Part shown: positions 27,664 to 36,818 of the stretch, one piece after another
Layout: each line of letters opens with the position of its first letter
How positions within the stretch are numbered: the first letter of the stretch is position 1
Source: an uncultured Chlorobiaceae bacterium
GTDB taxonomy: Bacteria > Bacteroidota > Chlorobiia > Chlorobiales > Chlorobiaceae
Assembly: GCA_903994455.1 (NCBI GenBank)
Contig: CAJEXI010000019.1
Span: 1-63,198, forward strand
DNA: 63,198 nt
Direction: 5' to 3'
Made by a program: the position numbers and the translations under genes
Notes under the pieces: model-generated
What the model was told of the DNA's origin: nothing
What the model saw: only the letters and a program-made list of their open reading frames with translations
The model's database searches: none

Positions 27664-28851
27664 ATGAAAATAGAGTCAATACGGTTAAAAAATTTTAAGG
27701 CTTTCAAGGATGCGGAGTTGATTGATCTGCCGAATTTCTGCGTTTTTGTTGGGGCGAACGGCACAGGCAAGAGCACCATCTTCTCCGTGTTCGGCTTTCT
27801 GAAAGATGCCATCACCAGCAATGTCAGCACTGCGCTTGCAAAGCTTGGCGGAAGCCGGGGGTTTTCAGAGGTGCGCAGCCGTAACGCTACAGGGCCGATT
27901 GAGATTGAGCTGAAGTTCCGTGAAGGGAGTGATATGCCCCTGACCACCTACTTCCTGCAAATCAATGAGGAGAACGGTCGGGTTATTATTGAGCGTGAAA
28001 TTCTCAAATACCGCAAAGGCAGTGGTGGACAGCCGTGGCATTTCCTTGATTTTTCGCGGGGGAAAGGGAGTGCTGTAACCAATGAACTGATGTCGGTTAA
28101 TGATATCAAAGAGTTGACTCGCGAAGAGCAGACGCTGAAATCACCGGATATTCTGGCCATTAAAGGGTTGGCGCAGTTCAAGCGCTTTCCGGCTGTGGTG
28201 GCGCTTGGCAATCTTATCGAGAACTGGCATGTCTCTGATTTTCATATCGGTCGGGCCCGCCCGGAGCAGGAGGCTGGTTATGCAGAGCATCTGTCGCGTG
28301 AGGGTGAAAATTTGTCGCTGGTCATCCAGTATCTCCATAACCACCATCCTGATGCCTTCATTCAAATACTTGAGTTGCTGAAGCAGCGCATTCCCGGCGT
28401 CTCTCATGTCGAGTCAAAAACCACCGAAGAGGGGCGGGTGCTGCTCAAGTTTCAGGATGGTTCGTTTGAAGATCCTTTTCTGGCCCGCTATGTTTCGGAT
28501 GGTACCATCAAAATGCTGGCCTATCTGACGCTGCTCTATGATCCTTCTCCTCACCCGTTGCTGTGTGTAGAAGAGCCTGAAAATCAGCTCTATCCAAGGC
28601 TTTTGCATGAACTGGCCGAGGAGTTTCGCAATTATGCAAATCGGGGCGGCCAGGTATTTGTTTCGACCCATTCACCTGATTTTTTAAATGCAACAACTGT
28701 TGATGAGGTGTTCTGGCTCGTCAAAGAAGAGGGATATACGCAAATCCGTCGAGCCAATGAGAATGCACAGGTTGTCGCCTATATGAAAGAGGGCGATCAG
28801 ATGGGTTATTTGTGGGATCAAGGCTTTTTTGAGGGGAGCGATCCACAATGA
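27664..28851 (+). CDS. AAA ATPase of the AAA_15/AAA_21 (OLD/RecF-like) type
   Basis: This 395-residue ABC-type ATPase has Walker A GANGTGKST (residues 30-38), the signature RYVSDGTIKMLAYL, Walker B PLLCVEEPENQLYP and an H-loop QVFVSTHSPDFLN. The N-terminus MKIESIRLKNFKAFKDAEL is typical of this group. It overlaps a DUF4276 gene by four bases. Pairs of this composition (AAA ATPase plus a TOPRIM-like DUF4276 protein) occur in defence islands and resemble AbiL-type abortive infection pairs; I give that name as a resemblance only. Confidence 0.85.
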   Translation: MKIESIRLKNFKAFKDAELIDLPNFCVFVGANGTGKSTIFSVFGFLKDAITSNVSTALAKLGGSRGFSEVRSRNATGPIEIELKFREGSDMPLTTYFLQINEENGRVIIEREILKYRKGSGGQPWHFLDFSRGKGSAVTNELMSVNDIKELTREEQTLKSPDILAIKGLAQFKRFPAVVALGNLIENWHVSDFHIGRARPEQEAGYAEHLSREGENLSLVIQYLHNHHPDAFIQILELLKQRIPGVSHVESKTTEEGRVLLKFQDGSFEDPFLARYVSDGTIKMLAYLTLLYDPSPHPLLCVEEPENQLYPRLLHELAEEFRNYANRGGQVFVSTHSPDFLNATTVDEVFWLVKEEGYTQIRRANENAQVVAYMKEGDQMGYLWDQGFFEGSDPQ

Positions 28852-29405
28852 AGAGCCTTGTTTTCTTTCTCGAAGAGCTCTCTGCTCGACGAATGCTTGA
28901 GGGGGTGTTGCCGAGATTGATTCCTTCTGATATCGATGTTCACTATGTGGTTTTTCAGGGAAAAAGTGATCTTGAAAAGCAACTTGAAAGAAAACTTCGC
29001 TTTTGGCTGCTCCCTGATTCAATCTTTGTCGTCTTGCGTGATCAGGATGCTGCTGATTGCCATGTTGTTAAAAGGAGACTTTCGGAGCTGTGCCAGCAAG
29101 CAGGGAAAAGCGAAGCCTTGGTTCGTGTCGCTTGCCACGAATTGGAAAGTTTTTATCTCGGCGATCTGGCTGCGATTGAACGTGGGCTGGGTATCAGGGG
29201 ATTGGCTGCAAAACAGGGACAGAGTCGGTACAGAACTCCGGATAAACTTGGCTCTCCCTCTGAAGAATTGAATAAACTGACAAACGGCAAATATCAGAAG
29301 GTTGCAGGATCCCGTGCAATCGGCGGGGATCTCAATCTTGAAAAAAACAGCTCAAGGAGTTTTACTGTGCTTCTCTCGGGGATAAAAAAAGTGCTTGAAC
29401 ATTGA
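28848..29405 (+). CDS. DUF4276 (TOPRIM-like) protein, partner of the AAA ATPase
   Basis: This 185-residue protein has an early acidic position (FFLEELSARRMLEGVLPRLI), then FVVLRDQDAADC and ACHELESFYLGD. The pattern E...DxD...E matches TOPRIM-like metal-binding nucleases, and the overall sequence fits DUF4276. The gene overlaps the ATPase gene (ATGA), so the two products are made together. Likely role: effector nuclease gated by the ATPase (inference from the family). Confidence 0.8.
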   Translation: MKSLVFFLEELSARRMLEGVLPRLIPSDIDVHYVVFQGKSDLEKQLERKLRFWLLPDSIFVVLRDQDAADCHVVKRRLSELCQQAGKSEALVRVACHELESFYLGDLAAIERGLGIRGLAAKQGQSRYRTPDKLGSPSEELNKLTNGKYQKVAGSRAIGGDLNLEKNSSRSFTVLLSGIKKVLEH

Positions 29406-29459
29406 CTCGTGGACAGGTCTTCTTCTGATGGCCCTACTTTTTTTTGTTTATCTGCTTGT

Positions 29460-29563
29460 GTCTTGAACCATGATTCAAGGATTACAGGATTGCTTGATTA
29501 TTAAAGATGATGAAATGTATAAATCAGGTAATCATGAAAATCAGGCATAATCAAGGTTCAGAC
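29460..29563. repeat. Island-edge palindromic element, right copy (long form)
   Basis: The left arm TCTTGAACCATGATT (29461-29475) and the right arm AATCAAGGTTCAGAC (29549-29563) are imperfect inverted repeats around an interior of AGGATT/AGGTAATC-like words. The left arm is shared with 16070-16100. The right arm lies inside the 3' end of menD and encodes its last residues (SEP and stop). Confidence 0.7.
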
Positions 29564-31293
29564 ATAATCCCCATAATCCTCCCCCGTAATGCGCGGTGCT
29601 GGAGCACATTATCAGCCCGCGAGCTCTTCACCTCAAGAACAATACTCCGGGGACTTACACAGGCAGCGCTGTATACCTCACTGAATTCCCGGTTCGTCTG
29701 TGGGCAGGCATAGTCGAGCCCGAAGGTCTCTGCGGCTGAGCGGATGCTGTAGTTCTGGGGGGTGGCGAAGTGGGTTTCAAAGACATCCTGACATTCTGAA
29801 ACGGGTAGAAAGGAGAAGATGGCGCCACCGTTGTTGTTCAGGACGATGATCTGCATGGGTACCGGAAGTGTGCCGAGCAGCGAGAGGGCGTTGAGGTCGT
29901 GCAGGAAGGCGATGTCGCCAATCATCAGCGTTGCCGGCTTCTGGTGCCCGTTGGCAAAACCGGCAGTGGTGGAGATGATGCCGTCAATGCCGCTTACTCC
30001 TCGGTTGATGGCTGTTGGAATACCGTTGGCATGGCCGCTGCTGGCGTAGTTGTCCATATCCCTGACCGGCATGCTGTTTGAGACAAAAAGCACCTGTTGC
30101 TCCGTGATGAGCTGCGACACCAGCCGGGCAGCAGAGATATCGGTGACCGGTTTGTCGGGCATCAGTTCGGTTTGAATCTCCTGCGATACAGCCTTGAAAA
30201 AGCGCTCCGAAGTGTTGCTGTCCAGTGTTGGCGGCGTGGTACGGCACCTTTTCAACTGAGCAGCGGTCAGAGCAATTGATGCTTCAACACGGCAGGTAAC
30301 GTTATGATCAGGGGAAAAGCGGGCAGGTTGTGGCTTGACGACAATATAGTCTTCCGGTTGCCACTCTTTCAGTGCGCTTGAGGGGTGTTTTGCTATGACG
30401 TTGCCTCCAAAGTGCAGTACAAGGTCAGCCTTGAAGGATTTCCGGAATTCGGGCGACTGGAGCAGAAGCTGCCATGGTTGGACTGAAGCAACCATTCTCA
30501 GACCGGATGAAAAATCGGCATAGAGTGGAATGTTCAGGTCGTTTGCCAGTTCACTGACCGCCAGGGCATCGGTGAGACTCGTCATGCCACCGACAATGAT
30601 CATCGGCTGCTTTGCCTCGGCGAGCAGTTGGCGCAGCATGGTGATGGTGCCTGCATCGGGCACTTTTTCGGGAACAATGGTACTGCTGAATGGCCTTGAA
30701 TGTTCAAGCCAGGGCAGAAGGGGAGCGACCCATGGATCGTTGAGATCCGGAGTTGCCGGTTCAAAAGGTTCACGGAATGGCTGGTTCAGATGGACTGGCC
30801 CTGCGGATGAACCAAGGGTTTTTGCAACAGCATAAGCCACCGTTGAGAGGAGCGCCTTCAGGGGAGTATCAGTTGATGGCGCAGGCAACTGCATGTTCCA
30901 TCTTGTATAGCTGCCGAAGATGTTTTCCTGCCTTATCGTCTGGTTGGCGCCACAATCAAGCAGCTCGAAGGGGCGATCGGTGGTGAGCACAATCATCGGC
31001 TGAAAGTCCGTCGAAGCTTCAACCACAGCAGGGAAGTAGTTCACGACTGCCGTGCCCGAGGTACAGACCAGCACGGCGGGCTTTCCGGTTGCCCTTCCGT
31101 ATCCGAGTGCAAAAAATCCGGCGGAGCGTTCATCGACAAACATTTTCCATCGCGCTTTCGGGTTTCGTGCGATGGCAATGGTGAGGGGTGTAGAGCGTGA
31201 GCCGGGTGAGATGCAGAAAAATCCTGCGCCCTGGCGAATCAGCTCTTCAATAATGATGCTGCTCCACAGTGAGGTGATTTGCTGGTTGTTCAT
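29551..31293 (-). CDS. menD: SEPHCHC synthase (MenD)
   Basis: This 580-residue thiamine diphosphate enzyme begins with ISPGSRSTPLTIAIARNP, followed by VCTSGTAVVNYFPAVVEAS (glutamate region) and, in the C-terminal third, MLIGDIAFLHDLNAL and IVLNNNGGAIFSFLP. It adds 2-oxoglutarate to isochorismate. The start overlaps menF by four bases. The last few codons are supplied by the palindromic element, so the native C-terminus may have been replaced when the island arrived. The next men gene, menH, is 13.5 kb away across the island. Confidence 0.95.
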   Translation of the reverse strand: MNNQQITSLWSSIIIEELIRQGAGFFCISPGSRSTPLTIAIARNPKARWKMFVDERSAGFFALGYGRATGKPAVLVCTSGTAVVNYFPAVVEASTDFQPMIVLTTDRPFELLDCGANQTIRQENIFGSYTRWNMQLPAPSTDTPLKALLSTVAYAVAKTLGSSAGPVHLNQPFREPFEPATPDLNDPWVAPLLPWLEHSRPFSSTIVPEKVPDAGTITMLRQLLAEAKQPMIIVGGMTSLTDALAVSELANDLNIPLYADFSSGLRMVASVQPWQLLLQSPEFRKSFKADLVLHFGGNVIAKHPSSALKEWQPEDYIVVKPQPARFSPDHNVTCRVEASIALTAAQLKRCRTTPPTLDSNTSERFFKAVSQEIQTELMPDKPVTDISAARLVSQLITEQQVLFVSNSMPVRDMDNYASSGHANGIPTAINRGVSGIDGIISTTAGFANGHQKPATLMIGDIAFLHDLNALSLLGTLPVPMQIIVLNNNGGAIFSFLPVSECQDVFETHFATPQNYSIRSAAETFGLDYACPQTNREFSEVYSAACVSPRSIVLEVKSSRADNVLQHRALRGRIMGIMSEP

Positions 31294-32693
31294 GCTTCCT
31301 GTCGGGTTATGGCAAGAATATCCCCTATTTTCTGCTCAACCTCCTCCCATTCAGAGAGTGGATCAGACCCTTTTACAAGCCCGGCACCGGAGTACAGATA
31401 GGCAAAACGGCCATTGACGAGCGCAGAACGGATGGCCACACAAAATTCAGAAGCGTCACGGCTTACCCAGCCGACAGGTGCCGCATACCAGCCTCGGCTG
31501 AAGGGTTCCAGCTCAATAATGTGCTCCATGGCTGAAGCTTTTGGTACTCCGCCGACCGCAGGAGTCGGATGGAGAAGGTTCAGGACGGCATTGTCGTGTT
31601 CAAATTCAGGCTTCAGCCATGCGGAACAACGGGTGTAAAGATGAGCAAGGCGGTGCAGTTGAAGAACCTGGAGATCGTCATCCATATCGATGTTGTTGCA
31701 GATCTTGAGCAACTCATGCTTGATCATCTCCTTGACATAATTATGCTCCCGGATATCTTTTTCTGAATTCAGAAGTGTTTCAGAGGCATCATGGTCATCC
31801 CCGTTCACACTCTTTTTTGAACAGGTTCCGGCAAGGGCTTCGGTGAGCAGCATGTTCCCTTCGCGCCGGTAAAGACGTTCGGGAGAAAAACTGAAAAATG
31901 CCTGGTTTTCGGCAGGTTCAAAATAAAACCTGTAGATAGCATTCTTTGGATAGGGGTAGTTCAACAAAAAAACAAGCGGTGAAAAGCTGTCGCTGAACTC
32001 AAGAACCGTCTGACGTGCAAGCATGATCTTGTCCATTCCATCAGTTTCAAACGTCTGAATTGCTTTTTGGCACCGTTCAATCCAGCTTTGTTCATTCGGA
32101 TTGTAGGAGATGTTCAGCAGTTCAGGCAGTTTTATTGCCGTGTTATCAGCGTTGGCCACAACCTGGTCGAGTATATCGGTTATTTCGCTGATCTTTGCAT
32201 GGAGATTATCACCAGATTCAAGCCAGAGGTGGCATGAAAGAGTAACGGTCTTGTTTTCGAGGGTTAACTGGACAAGTGGAAGCACAAAGGAAAATGAGGA
32301 AAACTTTTGCCAGACAGAATCCTGGCTTTCACTATTGTTGAAACAAAATCCGCCGAAATAACGGGTGTCGTGCTTTTTTTCGGCAACGGACAGTCCAAAC
32401 TTGCTGAAACACTCTTCGTTGTTTCCAGCTCCCTCAAATGCTATGGTGTCGGCAATGCCAATCCCTGCCACCGCAAAATTCTGCTCCCGGTTCATCCAGA
32501 AAAGCCGGGGATAGAGCGTCTGGAAGCCAAGCCATTCGGCAATGTCTGTTGGTTGAACTGGTTGACTGAAGGTTACCAGTTGAGCCTGATCGCTCTGAAG
32601 GGTTGATGACAGTTCCTGCCGATAAAGGTTTATCGCTGACAGAAGGCACGAAATCGCCTTTTCTATGGTCAGGGGTTCAATTCCGTTAATCAC
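31290..32693 (-). CDS. menF: Isochorismate synthase
   Basis: This is a 467-residue chorismate-utilising enzyme. The C-terminal catalytic half has MLLTEALAGTCSKK, LHPTPAVGGVPKASAMEHI and SRGWYAAPVGWVSRDASEFC. The N-terminal half is variable, as is normal for this family. It converts chorismate to isochorismate, the first committed step of menaquinone synthesis. It overlaps menD by four bases downstream and the TPR lipoprotein gene by four upstream. Context separates it from anthranilate or salicylate synthases. Confidence 0.92.
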   Translation of the reverse strand: MINGIEPLTIEKAISCLLSAINLYRQELSSTLQSDQAQLVTFSQPVQPTDIAEWLGFQTLYPRLFWMNREQNFAVAGIGIADTIAFEGAGNNEECFSKFGLSVAEKKHDTRYFGGFCFNNSESQDSVWQKFSSFSFVLPLVQLTLENKTVTLSCHLWLESGDNLHAKISEITDILDQVVANADNTAIKLPELLNISYNPNEQSWIERCQKAIQTFETDGMDKIMLARQTVLEFSDSFSPLVFLLNYPYPKNAIYRFYFEPAENQAFFSFSPERLYRREGNMLLTEALAGTCSKKSVNGDDHDASETLLNSEKDIREHNYVKEMIKHELLKICNNIDMDDDLQVLQLHRLAHLYTRCSAWLKPEFEHDNAVLNLLHPTPAVGGVPKASAMEHIIELEPFSRGWYAAPVGWVSRDASEFCVAIRSALVNGRFAYLYSGAGLVKGSDPLSEWEEVEQKIGDILAITRQEA

Positions 32694-33289
32694 CGTGCCG
32701 CATGGTTGAGATGTTTTTGCAGAGAGACGGCAAGATAATTGTTTTTATCAAGAAGCCATTTATAGATTGCCTCGGCTTCGGCCTTGCGCCCTGTGTGACT
32801 ATAACAGACCGCAAGATTGTAGTGGGCATCAATAAATGATTCACTGTTATCAATCGCCTCATCGTAGAGTATGGCTGCTTTGTCGAACTGTTTCAGTTGC
32901 ATGTAAACATTACCAAGATCGTACAACCGCAGGGAGTCTTTTGGGGAACGCTCAAGGTGCTGCTGAAAAAATGTCAGCGCTTCGGTATAATTTTTCTGGT
33001 TGAATGCGACGGCCCCCAGTGCGTGACGGGCATCGTCGAGTTCTGGATTGATAGCAAGTGCGCTCTTGAACGCTTCGGATGCCTCGCGGTATCGTTGGCT
33101 GCGGGCAAAAGCATTGCCAAGCATCACGTAGGCCTTGGCATCCTGGGGATTTTTCCAGACCTGCTGCTGGAGGCCGTTTATCTCACTTGGTTTGCTGTTG
33201 CATGAAGTGCAGAGTGTCAGCCCGGCTAACAGAATGAGCGCAACAAAGCGCGTTATTCCGGTTCTTGAAGGTGTTTGTGAATGATTCAT
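32690..33289 (-). CDS. TPR-repeat lipoprotein at the head of the men block
   Basis: This 199-residue protein has a signal peptide ending in a lipobox (LCTSC, Cys near residue 30), followed by about four tetratricopeptide units (for example AYVMLGNAFARSQRYREASE, LDDARHALGAVAFNQKNYTE, DSLRLYDLGNVYMQLKQFDK). It is probably membrane-anchored. Its stop overlaps the menF start by four bases, which places it in the men transcript, but a role in menaquinone synthesis is not implied. Confidence 0.8.
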   Translation of the reverse strand: MNHSQTPSRTGITRFVALILLAGLTLCTSCNSKPSEINGLQQQVWKNPQDAKAYVMLGNAFARSQRYREASEAFKSALAINPELDDARHALGAVAFNQKNYTEALTFFQQHLERSPKDSLRLYDLGNVYMQLKQFDKAAILYDEAIDNSESFIDAHYNLAVCYSHTGRKAEAEAIYKWLLDKNNYLAVSLQKHLNHAAR

Positions 33290-33469
33290 AGTTCCGCAAT
33301 ATAAACACTCCCTGAATTATCTGCCAATCTTGATTGTACTCAGTGCTGATTTTGCTGAAATATTTCCGAATGGCTCTTACTGTGCGTAAATTCCGGTGTT
33401 AAGCGTCGATGAGTTCATGCAGAGAACTGAGTGACGCATTTGAATACCATCCCTATAAAATTACTGGCC

Positions 33470-33676
33470 ATGAAAAATGAACTACAGGTAAGCGGCATGC
33501 GCTGTGGTGGTTGTCAACTGCTTGTCAAGGAAGCTCTTGAAGAGCAGGACGGTGTAACGCAGGTTGAGGCCTCTTACCTTAACGGTGTGGTTGCCGTTGA
33601 CTATGATCCGGCCCTGATAAGTCTGGCAACCATTAGATCTGTTATTGAGCAACAGGGATTCAGGGTACAAGATTGA
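33470..33676 (+). CDS. Heavy-metal-associated (HMA) domain protein
   Basis: This protein of about 68 residues has the metal-binding motif GMRCGGC (GMxCxxC) close to the N-terminus and the beta-alpha-beta pattern of CopZ-like chaperones (QVEASYLNGVVAVDYDPALI). The frame is open to 33431, but the ATG at 33470 fits the domain. No P-type ATPase is adjacent, so the metal and partner are unknown; copper or another soft metal is likely by family. Confidence 0.85.
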   Translation: MKNELQVSGMRCGGCQLLVKEALEEQDGVTQVEASYLNGVVAVDYDPALISLATIRSVIEQQGFRVQD

Positions 33677-33736
33677 AATGGAGTTTTTTTTGAGAGGAAC
33701 ACATTTAAGAAGTAAAACAATAGACTGAAAGGTGCC

Positions 33737-34480
33737 ATGGCTGTGGAAAAAACTGAGCGTCTTGCTGTGCTTATCGATGCCGATAACACACAGGCGACGA
33801 TTATAGAAGGTCTTCTGGCGGAGGTCGCAAAGTATGGGACGTCAAGTGTAAAAAGAATTTACGGGGACTGGACTTCGACGGCTCTGAGAAGCTGGAAAGA
33901 GGTGCTGCTGGAGCATTCTATTCAACCGATACAGCAGTTCGGGTACACGAAAGGGAAAAATGCTACCGACAGCGCCATGATTATTGATGCCATGGATCTT
34001 TTGTACACCGGCAAGTTTCACGGCTTCTGTATTGTTTCGAGCGACAGTGACTTTACGAAACTTGCCTCGCGCATAAGGGAGTCGGGGTTGTTGGTGTATG
34101 GCTTTGGAGAGAAAAAGACTCCGGCAGCATTTGTTTCGGCATGCGATAAATTTATTTATATCGAAGTTCTGCGTGCCAAGATCAATGAAAATGAGCCGAT
34201 TGCCAAAAAAACAATGGCAGAACTCAAGCAGGATACTCGTTTGGTAAGGTTATTGAGGAATGCCGTTGAAGCCTCTTCAGATGAAAGTGGCTGGGCGCAT
34301 CTTGCAACGACAGGGAGTAATATTGCAAAACAGTCACCTGAGTTTGATCCTCGCAATTATGGCTATATCAGGCTTGGAGAACTTTTAGCGGCCACAAAAC
34401 TTTTTGATTTTGAAGAGCGTCTCATCGGTGAAGGCCAGTCAAAAGCTATTTATGTTCGCGACAAACGCAAAAAGAGCTGA
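33737..34480 (+). CDS. NYN-domain (LabA-like) RNase with C-terminal LOTUS/OST-HTH domain
   Basis: This is a 247-residue protein. Residues about 8-145 form a NYN (PIN-like) domain with conserved acids: VLIDADNTQ, ATDSAMIIDAMDLLY and FCIVSSDSDFTKLASRIRES. The C-terminal part (about 165-245) resembles an OST-HTH/LOTUS domain (SGWAHLATTGSNIAKQSPEF then YGYIRLGELLAATKLFDF). Such proteins are predicted RNases. It stands alone, followed by a strong terminator. Confidence 0.85.
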   Translation: MAVEKTERLAVLIDADNTQATIIEGLLAEVAKYGTSSVKRIYGDWTSTALRSWKEVLLEHSIQPIQQFGYTKGKNATDSAMIIDAMDLLYTGKFHGFCIVSSDSDFTKLASRIRESGLLVYGFGEKKTPAAFVSACDKFIYIEVLRAKINENEPIAKKTMAELKQDTRLVRLLRNAVEASSDESGWAHLATTGSNIAKQSPEFDPRNYGYIRLGELLAATKLFDFEERLIGEGQSKAIYVRDKRKKS

Positions 34481-34525
34481 ATTCTTCTTGTCACCGAAGT
34501 TCAAACTATATTCTTGCCCTGAAAT

Positions 34526-34561
34526 AAAAAAAGCCTTTCCTGAGAGGGGAAAGGCTTTTTT
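34526..34561. terminator. Bidirectional intrinsic terminator
   Basis: GCCTTTCC and GGAAAGGC form an 8-bp stem (34533-34555 region), flanked by an A-run on the left and a T-run on the right. It can stop the NYN gene from the left and the tRNA-Asp from the right. Confidence 0.85.
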
Positions 34562-34564
34562 ATG

Positions 34565-34639
34565 CGGAGCTGACGGGGTTCGAACCCGCGACCTCCTGCG
34601 TGACAGGCAGGCGCTCTAACCAAACTGAGCTACAGCTCC
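34565..34639 (-). tRNA. tRNA-Asp (anticodon GTC)
   Basis: The minus strand folds as a 75-nt cloverleaf: acceptor stem GGAGCTG/CAGCTCC with discriminator G, D-stem GCTC/GAGC, anticodon stem CCTGC/GCAGG around loop CTGTCAC (anticodon GTC), and T-arm with the GTTCGAAC loop. CCA is not encoded. Confidence 0.95.
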
Positions 34640-34803
34640 ACTAAGACGAAGTCAAGGTAAGGAGCTGGATCATAATATCCAAAAAGTATTTTCATTTCTC
34701 TTTTCATCCCCAGTATTTGGCTTGTTTTTCATAAATTCTTGAAGTAAATGTATCTTACTGAATAATTTTTTATTGTTTCATTAAAATTAATAGCGTTAAC
34801 ATT

Positions 34804-36147
34804 ATGTCCGTTACCGAACCTGGAAATTCCCTGACCGTTACTGACAACCGTACAGGTCAATCGTTTGATCTGCCTATTGAGCAGGGAGCAATTCGCACCG
34901 TCGACCTTCGGCAGATCAAGGTATCTCCCGATGATTTTGGTTTATTGGGTTATGACCCAGGATACCTCAACACAGCATCCTGCAAGAGCAAAATTACCTA
35001 CATAGACGGGGACAAGGGTATCTTGAGGTATCGTGGTTATCCTATCGATCAACTTGCAGAAAAGAGCACCTTTCTTGAGACGGCCTACCTGCTTATCAAG
35101 GGTGAGCTTCCCGACAAGGAGCGTCTTGCTGTCTGGACCTACAATATCCGGCACAATACCCTGACGCATGCCAATATGACCAAGTTTATGGACGGGTTTC
35201 GCTATGATGCCCACCCGATGGGTATTCTTGTTGGTACTATCGGTGCTCTCTCAACATTTTATGCCGATGCCAAGAATATTGCTGATGAAGAGTCCCGCAA
35301 GCTGCAGGTGCGTCGTCTTATCGGAAAGATCCCGACTTTGGCCGCAATGAGTTACCGGCACAGCATGGGTTTTCCCTATGTTCTTCCCGATGATGAATTA
35401 AGCTACACGGGCAATTTTCTCTCCATGATGTTCAAAATGACCGAGATGCACTACAAGCCGAATCCGGTGCTTGAACATGCTCTTGATGTCCTTTTTATTC
35501 TGCATGCCGATCATGAACAGAATTGCTCAACCAGTGCAGTTCGCGCTGTCGGCAGTTCGGGAGTTGATCCTTATTCAGCAATAGCCGCAGGATGTGCCGC
35601 GCTCTATGGCCCTCTGCATGGCGGAGCAAACGAGGCGGTCATTCACATGCTCAAAAAAATCGGTTCTCTGGACAAGGTGCCTGAGTTTATTCAATCGGTC
35701 AAGGATGGCGATGGACGTTTGATGGGGTTTGGCCACAGGGTGTACAAGAATTATGATCCAAGGGCAAAAATCATCAAGGAGATCGCATTCCAGGTTTTTG
35801 AAGAGACCGGTCGGAGTCCGATGCTCGATATTGCTCTTGAACTTGAAAGAATTGCGCTTGAAGATGACTATTTCGTCAAACGCAAGCTCTATCCCAATGT
35901 CGATTTTTATTCTGGATTGATCTATCAGGCAATGGGCTTTCCTCTTGAAATGTTCCCTGTTCTGTTTGCTATTGGAAGGGTTCCAGGATGGCTTTCACAG
36001 TGGATCGAGCAGGTCAAGGATCAGGAGCAGAAAATTGCAAGGCCCCGTCAGATCTATCTTGGCGAAGATGAGCGGAACTATATACCGATTGAAACCCGTC
36101 CGAAAAACCGGGTTGATGAGCAGAAGTTTGGTGTTTGCAGACTGTAG
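34804..36147 (+). CDS. gltA: Citrate synthase
   Basis: This 447-residue type II citrate synthase has the catalytic histidines in HGGANEAVIHML and GFGHRVYKNYDPRAK, and the family stretches YIDGDKGILRYRGYPIDQL and NCSTSAVRAVGSSGVDPYSA. It condenses oxaloacetate with acetyl-CoA. In green sulfur bacteria the TCA cycle runs reductively with ATP-citrate lyase, so this gene may serve a different flux direction or conditions; that comment is from established knowledge of the group. Divergent from tRNA-Asp. Confidence 0.95.
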   Translation: MSVTEPGNSLTVTDNRTGQSFDLPIEQGAIRTVDLRQIKVSPDDFGLLGYDPGYLNTASCKSKITYIDGDKGILRYRGYPIDQLAEKSTFLETAYLLIKGELPDKERLAVWTYNIRHNTLTHANMTKFMDGFRYDAHPMGILVGTIGALSTFYADAKNIADEESRKLQVRRLIGKIPTLAAMSYRHSMGFPYVLPDDELSYTGNFLSMMFKMTEMHYKPNPVLEHALDVLFILHADHEQNCSTSAVRAVGSSGVDPYSAIAAGCAALYGPLHGGANEAVIHMLKKIGSLDKVPEFIQSVKDGDGRLMGFGHRVYKNYDPRAKIIKEIAFQVFEETGRSPMLDIALELERIALEDDYFVKRKLYPNVDFYSGLIYQAMGFPLEMFPVLFAIGRVPGWLSQWIEQVKDQEQKIARPRQIYLGEDERNYIPIETRPKNRVDEQKFGVCRL

Positions 36148-36155
36148 TTTTTGGT

Positions 36156-36200
36156 CAGGGAGTTTTCATGATTTCTCAGGAAACTCCCTGTGCTTTTTTT
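36156..36200 (+). terminator. Intrinsic terminator after gltA
   Basis: CAGGGAGTTT (36156-36165) pairs perfectly with AAACTCCCTG (36181-36190), followed by a T-run (36194-36200). It lies nine bases after the gltA stop and separates it from gatC. Confidence 0.9.
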
Positions 36201-36220
36201 AATGTTATGATGACGTTTTT

Positions 36221-36508
36221 ATGTCGGTTACTACTCAAGATGTTGCCTATATCGCCGAATTGGCAAAGCTGAGGTTCGGTGATGACGAGATGCTGACGAT
36301 GACCAGTGAACTCAATAATATTCTTCACTATATCGAACAGCTCAATGAAATCGATACTGATGGAGTTCTGCCGCTCAGCAGTATTCTCGACCCGGTCAAT
36401 GTGCTTCGGGAGGATGTTTTGCTTCCGGCTCTCACTTCCGGGGAGGTCTTGCAGAATGCGCCTGACAAGCAGGATCGCTTTTTCAAGGTGCCAAAAGTGA
36501 TTGGGTAA
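36221..36508 (+). CDS. gatC: Asp/Glu-tRNA amidotransferase subunit C
   Basis: This 95-residue protein has the GatC pattern: [45 protein letters not shown] and a C-terminal [11 protein letters not shown]. GatC stabilises the GatA-GatB complex that converts Glu-tRNA(Gln) or Asp-tRNA(Asn) to the amide forms. The stop lies inside the likely start of the next gene, so the two are coupled. A GTT-rich gap and the gltA terminator precede it. Confidence 0.93.
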   Translation: MSVTTQDVAYIAELAKLRFGDDEMLTMTSELNNILHYIEQLNEIDTDGVLPLSSILDPVNVLREDVLLPALTSGEVLQNAPDKQDRFFKVPKVIG

Positions 36509-36818
36509 CGGTCAGGTGATTGAACTCCGTGAAAAAAGGGGTGGTGTCGTTTTTGTCGTGAAGGCACAGCCCCGCTCATCAAAAAGCAGAATTTGCGGAG
36601 CCTATAACGGTGGCCTGAAGGTAAGCCTGAAAGCTGCACCGGTTGATGATGCTGCGAATGAGGAGTGTTGCGAACTGTTTGCGAAGGTGTTCGGTGTTCC
36701 TCCATCGAGGGTGCATATCGTGTCTGGCAGAAGCTCCAGAACAAAGACACTGATGATTGAAGGTGTCAATGCTGAAGCTGCAAGCCATATTTTTGAACCA
36801 TTTTTCATTTCCTCATGA
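36501..36818 (+). CDS. DUF167 (YggU) family protein
   Basis: This 105-residue protein has the DUF167 core [36 protein letters not shown] and [18 protein letters not shown]. The function of the family is unknown. Possible starts are TTG at 36501 (overlapping gatC) and GTG at 36516; both are in frame and neither has a clear ribosome site, so the start is open. Its stop overlaps the kdsB start. Confidence 0.88.
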   Translation: MGNGQVIELREKRGGVVFVVKAQPRSSKSRICGAYNGGLKVSLKAAPVDDAANEECCELFAKVFGVPPSRVHIVSGRSSRTKTLMIEGVNAEAASHIFEPFFISS

